DNA of 64,000 bases from Candidatus Sericytochromatia bacterium (lineage in GTDB: Bacteria > Cyanobacteriota > Sericytochromatia > S15B-MN24 > JAQBPE01): NCBI GenBank assembly GCA_035285325.1, contig JAYKJB010000095.1:1-64000 (forward strand). Reading direction: 5' to 3'. Positions within the stretch are counted from its first letter, which is position 1; each line of letters begins with the position of its first letter. Position numbers and translations under genes: made by a program. This document shows positions 51,248 to 58,988 of the stretch, piece after piece. Below the pieces are notes generated by a model. That model had not been told where the DNA came from. It ran no database searches and saw only the letters and a program-made list of their open reading frames with translations.

Positions 51248-51252
51248 ATAAA
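51225..51252 (+). promoter_or_regulatory. Sigma-70 promoter for the lipoprotein gene at 51304
   Basis: A perfect TTGACA (51225-51230), 16-bp spacer and GATAAA (51247-51252), 52 nt before the GTG start. Confidence 0.6.
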
Positions 51253-51303
51253 CTAAAAACGAGGCCTGGTTTCCCGTGCAAGGCCTTGCTTGAGAGGTCG
51301 CCC

Positions 51304-52065
51304 GTGCCCCGTTCTCGGTTCCTTCTGGCCCTCACCCTGCTGCTTGCGGGCTGCGCCGCGCCGGCCCCCTCGACGGGCACCGCTCAGCGCGCCGCCAGCC
51401 TGGCGCCTCAAGCCGCCGATACGGCCTTCGGTACTCGCATCCTGGCCGCCTTCGAGCGTCTGCCGGACAGCCGACGCAGCAAAGCCGCCACGGCGAGTGT
51501 CCAGGCGCGTGACGGAGACCCAGGCGTCGCCACGATCGTGGTCACCCGGATGAAGGGCGCGGCCGTGACGGCCATCCAGGATGCCCAGACACAGACGTCC
51601 TGGGAGGCTCGCTGGAAGGCCACCGACCTGGGCCTGCAGAGCATCCGGGACATGAAGCTGAGTGGTTTCGGCAAACGCAACGTGCCGGCGCTCATGGGGC
51701 TCCACGCCGCCCGCGGTTACGGTTACATCGGACTGCACCCCACGACGGAGAATCGCTACCGGGTGCAGGTGGCCACGCTGGAATACCTGAGCCGCCTGGA
51801 TGGGGAAGCCAGCCTGACGATCGGCAGTCCGCTCTTCACGCTGGGCGCCGCCACGCTGGAAGCCACCACCAGCTGGGATCAGGGCCTGCGCGTCGGCATC
51901 TCGGTGCTGTCCGTGCTGGGCGAGTACTACCAGGACCGTCCGATGCGCAAGTCGTGCCAGGCCCTGCTGGAACACGCCGCCCGTCAGGGCAACAAGGAAG
52001 ACGCCTATCTGGCGATCCGCGACGGCCTGCACGAGATGGCACGCCGTCTCGACGAACCCCGCTGA
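51304..52065 (+). CDS. Lipoprotein of unknown function
   Basis: A 253-residue lipoprotein with lipobox LLAGC near residue 17. The mature part is mixed alpha/beta (SIRDMKLSGFGKRNVPALMGLHA, YRVQVATLEYLSRLDG, GLRVGISVLSVLGEYY) with no recognised domain. It starts with GTG at 51304 after GAGAGG. It precedes the patatin-lipoxygenase operon by 113 nt, with a separate putative promoter between them, so it may or may not belong functionally. Confidence 0.65.
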   Translation: MPRSRFLLALTLLLAGCAAPAPSTGTAQRAASLAPQAADTAFGTRILAAFERLPDSRRSKAATASVQARDGDPGVATIVVTRMKGAAVTAIQDAQTQTSWEARWKATDLGLQSIRDMKLSGFGKRNVPALMGLHAARGYGYIGLHPTTENRYRVQVATLEYLSRLDGEASLTIGSPLFTLGAATLEATTSWDQGLRVGISVLSVLGEYYQDRPMRKSCQALLEHAARQGNKEDAYLAIRDGLHEMARRLDEPR

Positions 52066-52128
52066 ACCCGCGGCCCTCGCGCGACGCCCTTCATCGGCCC
52101 GGCACTGCTGCGAGCCGATGCCTGCCTG

Positions 52129-52137
52129 TGGCATAAT
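52129..52137 (+). promoter_or_regulatory. Extended -10 promoter for the patatin-lipoxygenase operon
   Basis: TGGCATAAT gives a TGn extension and CATAAT (5 of 6), 41 nt before the patatin ATG. The -35 is weak. Confidence 0.45.
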
Positions 52138-52178
52138 ACCGGATCGGTCCACCCAAACCGATTCTGAGGGTTTTTCGC

Positions 52179-53135
52179 ATGCCGCCCGTGATTCGCAATC
52201 TCGTGTTCCAAGGTGGAGGCGTGAAGGGTTCCGCCTACGCCGGTGCCATCAACGTGCTGGCCAGGCACGGCTGGCTCGATCAGGTCGAGAACGTCGCCGG
52301 CACCTCGGCCGGTGCCATCACCGCCTGCATGCTGGCGATCGGCGCGGGGCCGGAAGGGCTGATGCGCTCGGTGCGCGAGACCGACTTCGGCTCGTTTCTC
52401 GACACCAGCTGGAACATCTTCAGCGAGGTGGAGCGCCTGATCCGCCATTTCGGTGTGGCGCCCGGCAAGCATTTCTCAGACCTGCTCGGGGATGAGATCG
52501 CGCGCTATACCGGCGATCGTCAGACCACGCTCGGGCAACTGCGGGCCCGGGCCGAGGCGGAACCGGGCCGCTTCCACGACCTCTACATCGTGGCCTCCAA
52601 CCTGACCCGTCAGCGCGCCCAGGTGCTCTGCGCCGACAATCACCCCGACATGCCGATCTGGCAGGCGGTGCGCACCTCCATGAGCATCCCGTTCATCTTC
52701 GAACCGGTGCGACTCAACGACGAGTACTACGTCGACGGCGGGATGTCCTGGAATTTCCCGATCGACCTGTTCGACCACCCCGAGTTGCACGAGGCGCATC
52801 CCCACGGGGGCCACCCCCGTTCGGAAGAGACGCTCGGCTTCGTGCTCGAACCGAAGAACCTGGCCGAGGCCGGCGTGCGGGACTGGACCTCGCTGCCGGG
52901 GGACACGCACAACGTGGTGGCCTACGCGGGCACCCTGATGGGCTTCATGATGGAGACGGCCAACCTGGAGCACACCCATCCGGAGGATCTTGCGCGCACG
53001 ATCTTCATCAATGACTGCGGGGTGCGGGCCACCGACTTCAAGGCCCCCCCTGCCGTGATCCAGCGCCTGATCGACAGTGGCGCGGCGGCCGCCGAGGCCT
53101 ATGTGGCGGCCCGCAAGGCCGAGGTGCCGGCATGA
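52179..53135 (+). CDS. Patatin-like phospholipase
   Basis: A 318-residue acyl hydrolase that should release fatty acids from membrane lipids. The oxyanion block QGGGVKGSAYAGA, nucleophile GTSAG (Ser43) and catalytic Asp186 in DGG are intact. There is no signal peptide. GAGGG precedes the ATG by eight bases. The stop overlaps the next start as ATGA, so the three genes are translated together. Its product fatty acids would be natural substrates for the lipoxygenase two genes down. Confidence 0.9.
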   Translation: MPPVIRNLVFQGGGVKGSAYAGAINVLARHGWLDQVENVAGTSAGAITACMLAIGAGPEGLMRSVRETDFGSFLDTSWNIFSEVERLIRHFGVAPGKHFSDLLGDEIARYTGDRQTTLGQLRARAEAEPGRFHDLYIVASNLTRQRAQVLCADNHPDMPIWQAVRTSMSIPFIFEPVRLNDEYYVDGGMSWNFPIDLFDHPELHEAHPHGGHPRSEETLGFVLEPKNLAEAGVRDWTSLPGDTHNVVAYAGTLMGFMMETANLEHTHPEDLARTIFINDCGVRATDFKAPPAVIQRLIDSGAAAAEAYVAARKAEVPA

Positions 53136-53935
53136 CCGGGGCAAAGCCTTCGCTCGCGATTCTGCGGCGCTGGCGCTTGCCAGCGTTTGCCTATGCCGAA
53201 CTGGGCCTGGGTCTCACGGTGGCGATCGCCGGCGTGTTGCACACGCTGGCGGCCTTTCCCAGCGAGTGGCACGAACTGTCGCTGCGCGCGCATCACGGCG
53301 TGGCCCTGCTCGGGGCGGTCGTGACCCTGCGCGCGGTGGCGGAAGTCGGGGTTTACACCCAGTTCGCCGGGGAGTGGTCCAAGCTGGAAGCCGGCTTCTG
53401 GGCTCGTTTTCACCACTGGCTGGCGGGTCCGCATGCAGAGGGCCTGGTCGGGCTGCTGGTGATCCTGTCCGGGTTCGGCGAAGCCTACCGTCACGCCGTG
53501 AACGACCTGCCACACGAGGGTCACTGGCACTGGGGCCTGGTGATTTTCGGGCTGACCATGCTGGCCCGCACCGCCTATGACTTGCTGGAAGGCCTGGAAA
53601 AACTGGAGCATTCCCGGGTGCCGACCTGGGTGCATCGTCTGGCTGCTTTGGCCGAGCGGCCAGCCGTCCAGCTGGTGGTGGCGGTGCTGCTGGTGACCCT
53701 GGCCGGCCTGGAACTGGCGTTTCCCTTGCCGGTAGAAGCCCAGGAACTGGGTGGCGCGGCGGAAGGGGCCGGCGCGGCGACAGGCCCCCACGGCATGGGC
53801 CTGCTGGGCGGGGTCGCCCTGACGCGCGCCCTACCCGACTTGATCAAGGGCAGCCGGCTGGCTGCCAGCGGAATCCAGCACGCGCGCCACCACGCCCCCC
53901 CGGAGCCCCACCAGCCCCCTGAGGCCGTCTGATGC
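53132..53935 (+). CDS. Unknown multi-pass membrane protein in the lipoxygenase operon
   Basis: A 267-residue protein, 266 by its listed coding length, with five or so hydrophobic helices in residues 18-190 and a Pro/His-rich C-terminus ending PEPHQPPEAV. Histidines inside or near helices (HHGVAL, FHHWLAGPH, HEGHWHWGL) could bind metal or haem, but no family is recognised. It starts within the patatin stop (ATGA) and its own stop overlaps the lipoxygenase ATG, which argues for a joint function such as lipid transport or redox partner. Confidence 0.65.
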
Positions 53936-55893
53936 CACCGACCGAGCCCTCGCTGCCTGCCCTGAGCCGGGCTCTGGAACGCCTGAGCCCGGAAGGGCGC
54001 CAGCAGCTGGCGCAGTGGCTGGATACCCACCATCCGCCTGAGAGCGGCGAGCCGATGCACCAGGTGACGGGCCGTCTGGTCTTCCAGGACTGGAAGCCGG
54101 GCATCACGCCCGCGCCGCTGCATCATTTCAGCTTGCAGGTACGCGAGCGCCATGCGCTGGGCGGCTCGGTCCTGCTGGCCGAGGGCGAATCGGACCTGGA
54201 CGGGGCCTTCGTGCTCTCGTTCGCGGCACCGGCGCACACCCGGCATCCGGTGGAGTTGCGCGTTGTCGAGCAACAAGAGGTCTTCGGTCCGCACGGTGAG
54301 GCGACATGGCAGCCCCACGAGGTGCATACCGTCCAGCTGGGGCAGGACCTCGCGGCGACCATCGAACTGGGCACGATCGCGGTGCCGTACTGGCCCTACA
54401 CCTACGACAGTCCGCTGCCGCGCGTGCTGGTGCCGACCGGGGCCGAGCCTCCACAGGATTACGCGCGCGGCCGCAAGACCGCGCTGCTCAAGACCATGGC
54501 CGAATACGGCCTGATCCGCACCCGGCACCAGGTGGCCCACAAGCTCTCGGCCCACCTGCCCCACCTGACGACCATCCAGCGCGATTACCCGGAAAACCGC
54601 ACGCTGCACCTGGAAAAGCAGTCACCAGGGCTGACTCGCTCGGATGCCTACTTCGTCGACCGCCTTCTGAACGGTCTGAACCCTTGCCTGCCCGTGGGGG
54701 ACACGCGCTACCCGGGGGAGTGGCGGGTCGGGTTCAACTGGGACGCCTGCGAGATGGACGGTGTGCACACCTTGCCCAACGCCGATGCCTGGTTCGTGCC
54801 GGACGGTGAGACGCTGCGGCTGACGCGCCTGCGCATCCAGCTGCGCGAACCGGGCGCGACGGCCCCGTTCGGGCCGCTACAACCCGAACGCCTGCTGACC
54901 CCTGCCGATGGTGCCGACTGGCAGCGGGCCAAGCGCCTGTTTCGCTGCGCCTGGGTGTTGCACGGCCAGATCGTGGCCCACCTGGCCGATTCCCATCTGA
55001 ACGTGGAGCAGTACGCGGTGGCCGCCTACCGCAACCTGCGGCGCAGCCCCCTGCGACGGCTGCTGTTCCCCCATCTCAAGGAGGTGGCGGTGATCAACCA
55101 CGGGGGGAGCGACCTGATCTTCGGCGAACGTGGTTATGTGTCCGCGGCGTCCGCGCTGACCAGCCGCGCGGTCGATGCGCTGTTCGTGGAGGCGCTGGGC
55201 CGGCTGGACTGGAAGGGCTGGGAACCGCGTCGGCCGCTGGTGCCGCAGCACACCTTCGCGCAGGCGGCGCGCCTCTACTGGGAGGTGCTCACCCGCCACG
55301 TGGCGGAATTTCTGGAGACGCATCGCGAGGCGATCCTGGCCAACTGGCCGGAGCTGCGCCGCATGTCGGATGACATGGTGCGGCACAGCGTGCCGGCCGT
55401 GCCCCCCTTGCAGGTCCCTCACGACGTGGTGCTCGATGCGGGCGAACGGGGGGATGTCACGAGCCCCCGTGCGGTGATCGATGGCGTGACGCGCGCCGTA
55501 CGACCCCTCACGCAGACGGACGCGCCGGCGGCGGGCGAATGGGACGACCTCGCGCAGTGGTGCCGCTACGTGATCTACCACGCGACCTTCTTCCACGCTT
55601 GGGCCAACGATCGCCAGCACGATGACGGCGGCGAACTACGCTATGCGGCGCTCAGCCTGCGCGAGGGGGGCTGGGGCGACGAGGCCGACGAGGCGATCGC
55701 CCAGTCGCCCATGGAAGCCACGGATCAGCTGTTCTGGGCCATGTTCCTGCAGCACACGGGCTATGGCTACATCCTGCAAAATGAAGACCACGACATCCCC
55801 CATCGCTTTGTGGAGCTACTCGGAGAACGCGCGGACGCCTTTCGCGCCGTGGGCTTCGAACCGAACACGATCCGCTCGCGCATCAACATCTGA
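53932..55893 (+). CDS. Lipoxygenase
   Basis: A 653-residue iron dioxygenase that would add O2 to polyunsaturated fatty acids. All five iron ligands are visible by motif: His350 and His355 (VAHLADSHLNVEQ), His555 and Asn559 (FHAWANDRQ) and the C-terminal Ile653 (RSRINI). The first 220 residues include a beta-sandwich-like domain (about 40-145) in place of the usual PLAT and a GRLVFQDWKPG opening. It is shorter than plant enzymes and close to bacterial ones. Start ATG overlaps the preceding stop. No signal peptide. Bacterial lipoxygenases are uncommon, and an operon with a patatin is notable. Confidence 0.88.
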   Translation: MPPTEPSLPALSRALERLSPEGRQQLAQWLDTHHPPESGEPMHQVTGRLVFQDWKPGITPAPLHHFSLQVRERHALGGSVLLAEGESDLDGAFVLSFAAPAHTRHPVELRVVEQQEVFGPHGEATWQPHEVHTVQLGQDLAATIELGTIAVPYWPYTYDSPLPRVLVPTGAEPPQDYARGRKTALLKTMAEYGLIRTRHQVAHKLSAHLPHLTTIQRDYPENRTLHLEKQSPGLTRSDAYFVDRLLNGLNPCLPVGDTRYPGEWRVGFNWDACEMDGVHTLPNADAWFVPDGETLRLTRLRIQLREPGATAPFGPLQPERLLTPADGADWQRAKRLFRCAWVLHGQIVAHLADSHLNVEQYAVAAYRNLRRSPLRRLLFPHLKEVAVINHGGSDLIFGERGYVSAASALTSRAVDALFVEALGRLDWKGWEPRRPLVPQHTFAQAARLYWEVLTRHVAEFLETHREAILANWPELRRMSDDMVRHSVPAVPPLQVPHDVVLDAGERGDVTSPRAVIDGVTRAVRPLTQTDAPAAGEWDDLAQWCRYVIYHATFFHAWANDRQHDDGGELRYAALSLREGGWGDEADEAIAQSPMEATDQLFWAMFLQHTGYGYILQNEDHDIPHRFVELLGERADAFRAVGFEPNTIRSRINI

Positions 55894-56534
55894 CGGGGAG
55901 CCGCAGAGCGCGCTGGCGGCCTCCTCGGGTAACAGAACACCGATTTAACAAACATTTGTCGTGTTCCAGCTTGTTTCCCATCTGTCCCGGAATTATCCTG
56001 AAAACTGGAAGCCTTGTTCGTCTGCCCAGTGGGATCCGGGCGGGCAAACAGGCTGGAAAGCTTCGCGAATGGGTCGGTACGGTTCCTGCACCAAGGGGCC
56101 GCACGTGCTGGTCTGAGCCCGTGAATTTCCATCGACGCCATTCCTGGTTCCGCTTGTTCAGGTTCATTCTCCAGCGAGACCCGTCTCAGGCCCATCAGCC
56201 AAGACGGCGAGGACTCCTTCCGGCGCCCCGGCGGGGCGCCTGAACGTCCTGCCATCGGCTTGGCTGCTCAGGCGTGAAGACGGGTACTTCACGGCTGACC
56301 GATCGTGGGCCGACATTTTTTTGCGGGGCCCTCAAGGTGATCGGCATCACGGCCGTTATGTTCCATGGCAGGGAGGTCGCGGAGCGCTGCGGCAGGCAGC
56401 ATCGAATGGCTATCCCCCTTCCGTACCCCTCCTCCTGTGGCACCCTGGTCCCTTGTGGGCCAGGGTGTCACAGTTTGGGGGCGAAGGTTCCGCGCCGGGG
56501 GGCGCTCAGGGCCGGCGGTACCAGCCCACGTGGC
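55894..56534. other. Structured intergenic region, 641 bp
   Basis: No credible gene on either strand. From 55946 it is AT-richer than its surroundings. Hairpins include the long imperfect stem at about 56012-56054 (GCCT...GGGC-containing arms), GGCGCCCC/GGGGCGCC at 56222-56240 and CACCCTGG/CCAGGGTG at 56441-56467. A run of seven T's lies at 56312-56318. It could hold the lipoxygenase operon terminator and a small RNA. Confidence 0.4.
56436..56472 (-). terminator. Hairpin downstream of the coiled-coil gene
   Basis: CACCCTGG (56441-56448) pairs with CCAGGGTG (56460-56467); TGTG/CACA extend the stem outside one mismatch. It lies 60-100 nt past the stop at 56535 and has no clear U-run. Confidence 0.4.
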
Positions 56535-57230
56535 TCAGCGCCAGAATTGCCACCAGGCCCGCGGCGCCGGCGCGGAAGCATCGGGCTGGTGCCAGGAGGG
56601 CCGGGGACGGGCCTGGGCGGCCTGCGCCTCCAGGCGGCCCTCCAGTTCGCCGATGCGATGGACCGCCTTGGCATAGCGATCGGCCAGGCTGGTGTGCTCG
56701 TCCAGCACGCCCGACAAGCGCGGACTGAGGGCTTCGGCCAGGCGCTCCACCATGTCGTCGAGTTGCTGCCGCTTGGCCACCGCCAGTTCATCGGCCAGCA
56801 GGTCTCGCTCGGCTTCCACGCGGGAGAGGCGGTCGTGAAACTCGCTGGTGAGCATCTCCCGCTCGCGGTCATGGGCGCGGGCCCGCTCCTGCTGTTGGCG
56901 AATCGCCTCGTCGCGGGCTTGCTCCAGCGCCTTGACCTGATTCTCCAGCTCGTTGATGCGCCGGGCCGCTTCGACGTAGCGCTCGGTCATGTCGGTCTGG
57001 GTGGCGATCGCCGTGGCGACGGCCTCGGACACCACCATGCCGAGGCGCTCGGAGGGAGCCACCGGTGTGATGGTCGCCTCGGGCTTGCGCAGCTGTTCTT
57101 GCCCGGGCTCCCCCGATTTCACGACCACCACGGCATTGACGCCGCGTGCGCTGCGGCGCCGACGGCTCAGGTTCTCGAGCACCTCGAGCATGTCGGTGGG
57201 ATTCTGGGCGGAGGGGTTGAACGCTTCCAT
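56535..57230 (-). CDS. Coiled-coil protein with C-terminal WWQFWR motif
   Basis: A 231-residue protein of unknown function. Residues about 75-200 form a long coiled coil (ENQVKALEQARDEAIRQQQ, then REREMLTSEFHDRLSRVEAERD). An internal duplication is visible: DMTERYVEAARRINELE and SLADRYAKAVHRIGELE, about 85 residues apart. The C-terminus is APRAWWQFWR, an aromatic tail seen in several bacterial coiled-coil and DNA-associated proteins. ATG at 57230 follows GAGG by five bases. An AT-rich promoter-like block (57395-57410) lies upstream. Confidence 0.65.
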   Translation of the reverse strand: MEAFNPSAQNPTDMLEVLENLSRRRRSARGVNAVVVVKSGEPGQEQLRKPEATITPVAPSERLGMVVSEAVATAIATQTDMTERYVEAARRINELENQVKALEQARDEAIRQQQERARAHDREREMLTSEFHDRLSRVEAERDLLADELAVAKRQQLDDMVERLAEALSPRLSGVLDEHTSLADRYAKAVHRIGELEGRLEAQAAQARPRPSWHQPDASAPAPRAWWQFWR

Positions 57231-57513
57231 GCTGCCTCGTCTGCGGGCGGTGCATCCTGCAGGTGACCCGCGTGTGGGCCGACCGACCAGCGGACGGTGC
57301 GACGCTCCGGATCCTAAGGGGCGACAGGGCCTCGGGGCCGTGGTTCGGATCACCCGGAATCGATCTCGTGACGGGCCTTTCCGGCATCTTCACATTATGT
57401 TTTATTCCCGCTGCAGGAAGGCTCAATCCATGGCGGTGCAGACCAGGCCCCCATCGGCTTGAGGCCTCGGCAGCCCGGCCCCCTGCCACACGCTGGGCCC
57501 CCACACGCCGCCT

Positions 57514-57545
57514 TTCGAATCGAGCAGGCGGCGTGAGCGACGGTG
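57514..57545. repeat. Inverted repeat next to the cyclodeaminase promoter
   Basis: CACGCCGCCT (57514-57523) and AGGCGGCGTG (57536-57545) form a perfect 10-bp stem with a 12-nt loop, ending 10 bp before the -35. It could be a terminator or an operator. Confidence 0.45.
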
Positions 57546-57555
57546 CTTGCTCGCA

Positions 57556-57584
57556 TTGACTCGGCTTGTCGCCTCGCCTATACT
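57556..57584 (+). promoter_or_regulatory. Strong sigma-70 promoter for the cyclodeaminase gene
   Basis: TTGACT (57556-57561), an exact 17-bp spacer and TATACT (57579-57584), each 5 of 6 to consensus, 80 nt before the TTG start. Confidence 0.72.
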
Positions 57585-57664
57585 GCCCCGGGACCGCGCG
57601 GGACGGACCGCAAGGCATTGTCCGGCTCGCCACGTGGCGCCCGACGGTCCGGGAGACCCCTGGT

Positions 57665-58324
57665 TTGAACACAGACTCACTGGCACAGACGACGGTCAAG
57701 TCGCTGCTCGCGGACGTGGCAGGCGGCAGCATGGCCCCCGGCGGGATCGGCATGGCCGCCCTCTCGGCCGCTCAGACCGCCGCCCTGGTCAGCATGGTGT
57801 GCTGCCAGACGGCGGGGAAACCTGGCTACGAGCCGATGACCGAGGAAATGGAACGGGTGCTCGAACGCGCCCGGCAACTGGAAGAACAGGTGCTGATCTT
57901 CCTCGATCAGGAGGTCGAGGCCTTCAACAAGCTGATGGAGAGTGCGGCCCTGCCGCGCGGCCTGACGGACCACGACGAACAGACCACCATCCGGCGGGAA
58001 ATGATGCGCATCGCGGCCCGCAGTTACGTGCAAGTGCCCTACCAGGTGGGCCTGATTGCGGCTGAGTTGCTGCCGCTGGTCGAGACGGTGATTCGTTACG
58101 GCAATCGCGAGCTGGTGGCCGATGCCGGCACGGCCCTGTTCACAGCGCTCGCCGCGTTGCGCGCGGCTGCCTTGCAGGTCTCGTTGAACCTGAAGGGCCA
58201 GGAGGCGGACGAATGGGTCGCCACGGCCCGGGAGCGCGTGGCGAGGTGGTGTGAGGAAGCCGCCACGGCCGAAAGCGAGCTATGGCCGCTGTTGCAGGGC
58301 CAGGCCGGCGTTCAGACCGCCTGA
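57665..58324 (+). CDS. Formiminotransferase-cyclodeaminase (FTCD-type) family protein
   Basis: A 219-residue all-helical protein of the FTCD_C/methenyltetrahydrofolate cyclohydrolase family. Identifying features are DVAGGSMAPGGIGMAALSAAQTAALVSMV, the long helix TEEMERVLERARQLEEQV and DQEVEAFNKLMESAALP. These enzymes act on folate one-carbon units. TTG at 57665 is nine bases from GGGAG. No folate gene is adjacent, so the pathway role is inferred from family alone. Confidence 0.85.
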   Translation: MNTDSLAQTTVKSLLADVAGGSMAPGGIGMAALSAAQTAALVSMVCCQTAGKPGYEPMTEEMERVLERARQLEEQVLIFLDQEVEAFNKLMESAALPRGLTDHDEQTTIRREMMRIAARSYVQVPYQVGLIAAELLPLVETVIRYGNRELVADAGTALFTALAALRAAALQVSLNLKGQEADEWVATARERVARWCEEAATAESELWPLLQGQAGVQTA

Positions 58325-58357
58325 GAGCCGCCCCAATCAGCCAGGCCGGGGGGCGGA

Positions 58358-58846
58358 TCAATCCTTGTTGAACTTGCCGAAATCGCCCGGCTTGACGTTC
58401 TGCAGGAACTGACGGAACTGCTCCGCTTCTTCCTCTTCTTTGGCCGGGTTGATGGGGATCGCATTGGCGGTGATCACATCCGGCGAGACCAGAATGGCGG
58501 CCTCACAGCGAAGCGCCAGGGCGATCGCGTCACTGGGGCGCGCGTCCACGGTCGTGGCCTTGCCATCCACCTCGAGATCCAGTTCAGCGAAGAAGGTCTG
58601 GTCGCGCATGGCCGTGATACGAACGCCCTTCAGCGTGGCCTTGAGCTTGTCGAGCAGCGTCACGGCCAGATCGTGGGTCATCGGACGTGGGGCCTGGATG
58701 CCCTCAAGGGCCATCAAGATGGCGTTGGCCTCTGGCTCCCCGATCCAGATGAGCAGCGCCCGGCGCTCCTCCATATCGCGCAGCATCACGATCGGATGAC
58801 GCGAGGCCGAGTCCAGGATGACACCGGAGACTTTCATTTCGATCAT
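58358..58846 (-). CDS. Bifunctional nuclease family (BFN/DUF151) protein
   Basis: A 162-residue DUF151 protein. Blocks VSGVILDSASRHPIVMLRDMEERRALLIWIGEPEANAI, DGKATTVDARPSDAIALALRC and ILVSPDVI are the family core. BFN proteins in plants and bacteria show DNase/RNase activity, and several act in stress responses. The C-terminal UVR-like acidic tail is short here. It has a near-perfect promoter (58928). Confidence 0.93.
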   Translation of the reverse strand: MIEMKVSGVILDSASRHPIVMLRDMEERRALLIWIGEPEANAILMALEGIQAPRPMTHDLAVTLLDKLKATLKGVRITAMRDQTFFAELDLEVDGKATTVDARPSDAIALALRCEAAILVSPDVITANAIPINPAKEEEEAEQFRQFLQNVKPGDFGKFNKD

Positions 58847-58927
58847 CGGGAGCCTGCGCTTTCTCGCACCCAGGGCGGGATGCCGCTCATCCCCCCGGGA
58901 CCACGCCCGAAGAGGGACCTTGAGGGC

Positions 58928-58936
58928 ATTATAGCA
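58928..58936 (-). promoter_or_regulatory. Extended -10 promoter for the BFN gene
   Basis: On the minus strand TGCTATAAT: a perfect TATAAT with a TGn extension, about 82 nt before the ATG. Confidence 0.6.
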
Positions 58937-58988
58937 CCCCCCCTGCCCAGGCGAGGGCCGGCCTGCCGCGTGGCGCGGCTGCAGGCGA

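Larger units (their letters stand above)
57231..57664. other. Divergent intergenic region, 434 bp
   Basis: No gene seen. It contains an AT-rich segment near 57395 (minus-strand CATAAT) for the coiled-coil gene, a perfect 10-bp stem (CACGCCGCCT/AGGCGGCGTG, 57514-57545) and the cyclodeaminase promoter at 57556-57584 with a leader of about 74 nt. Confidence 0.5.
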
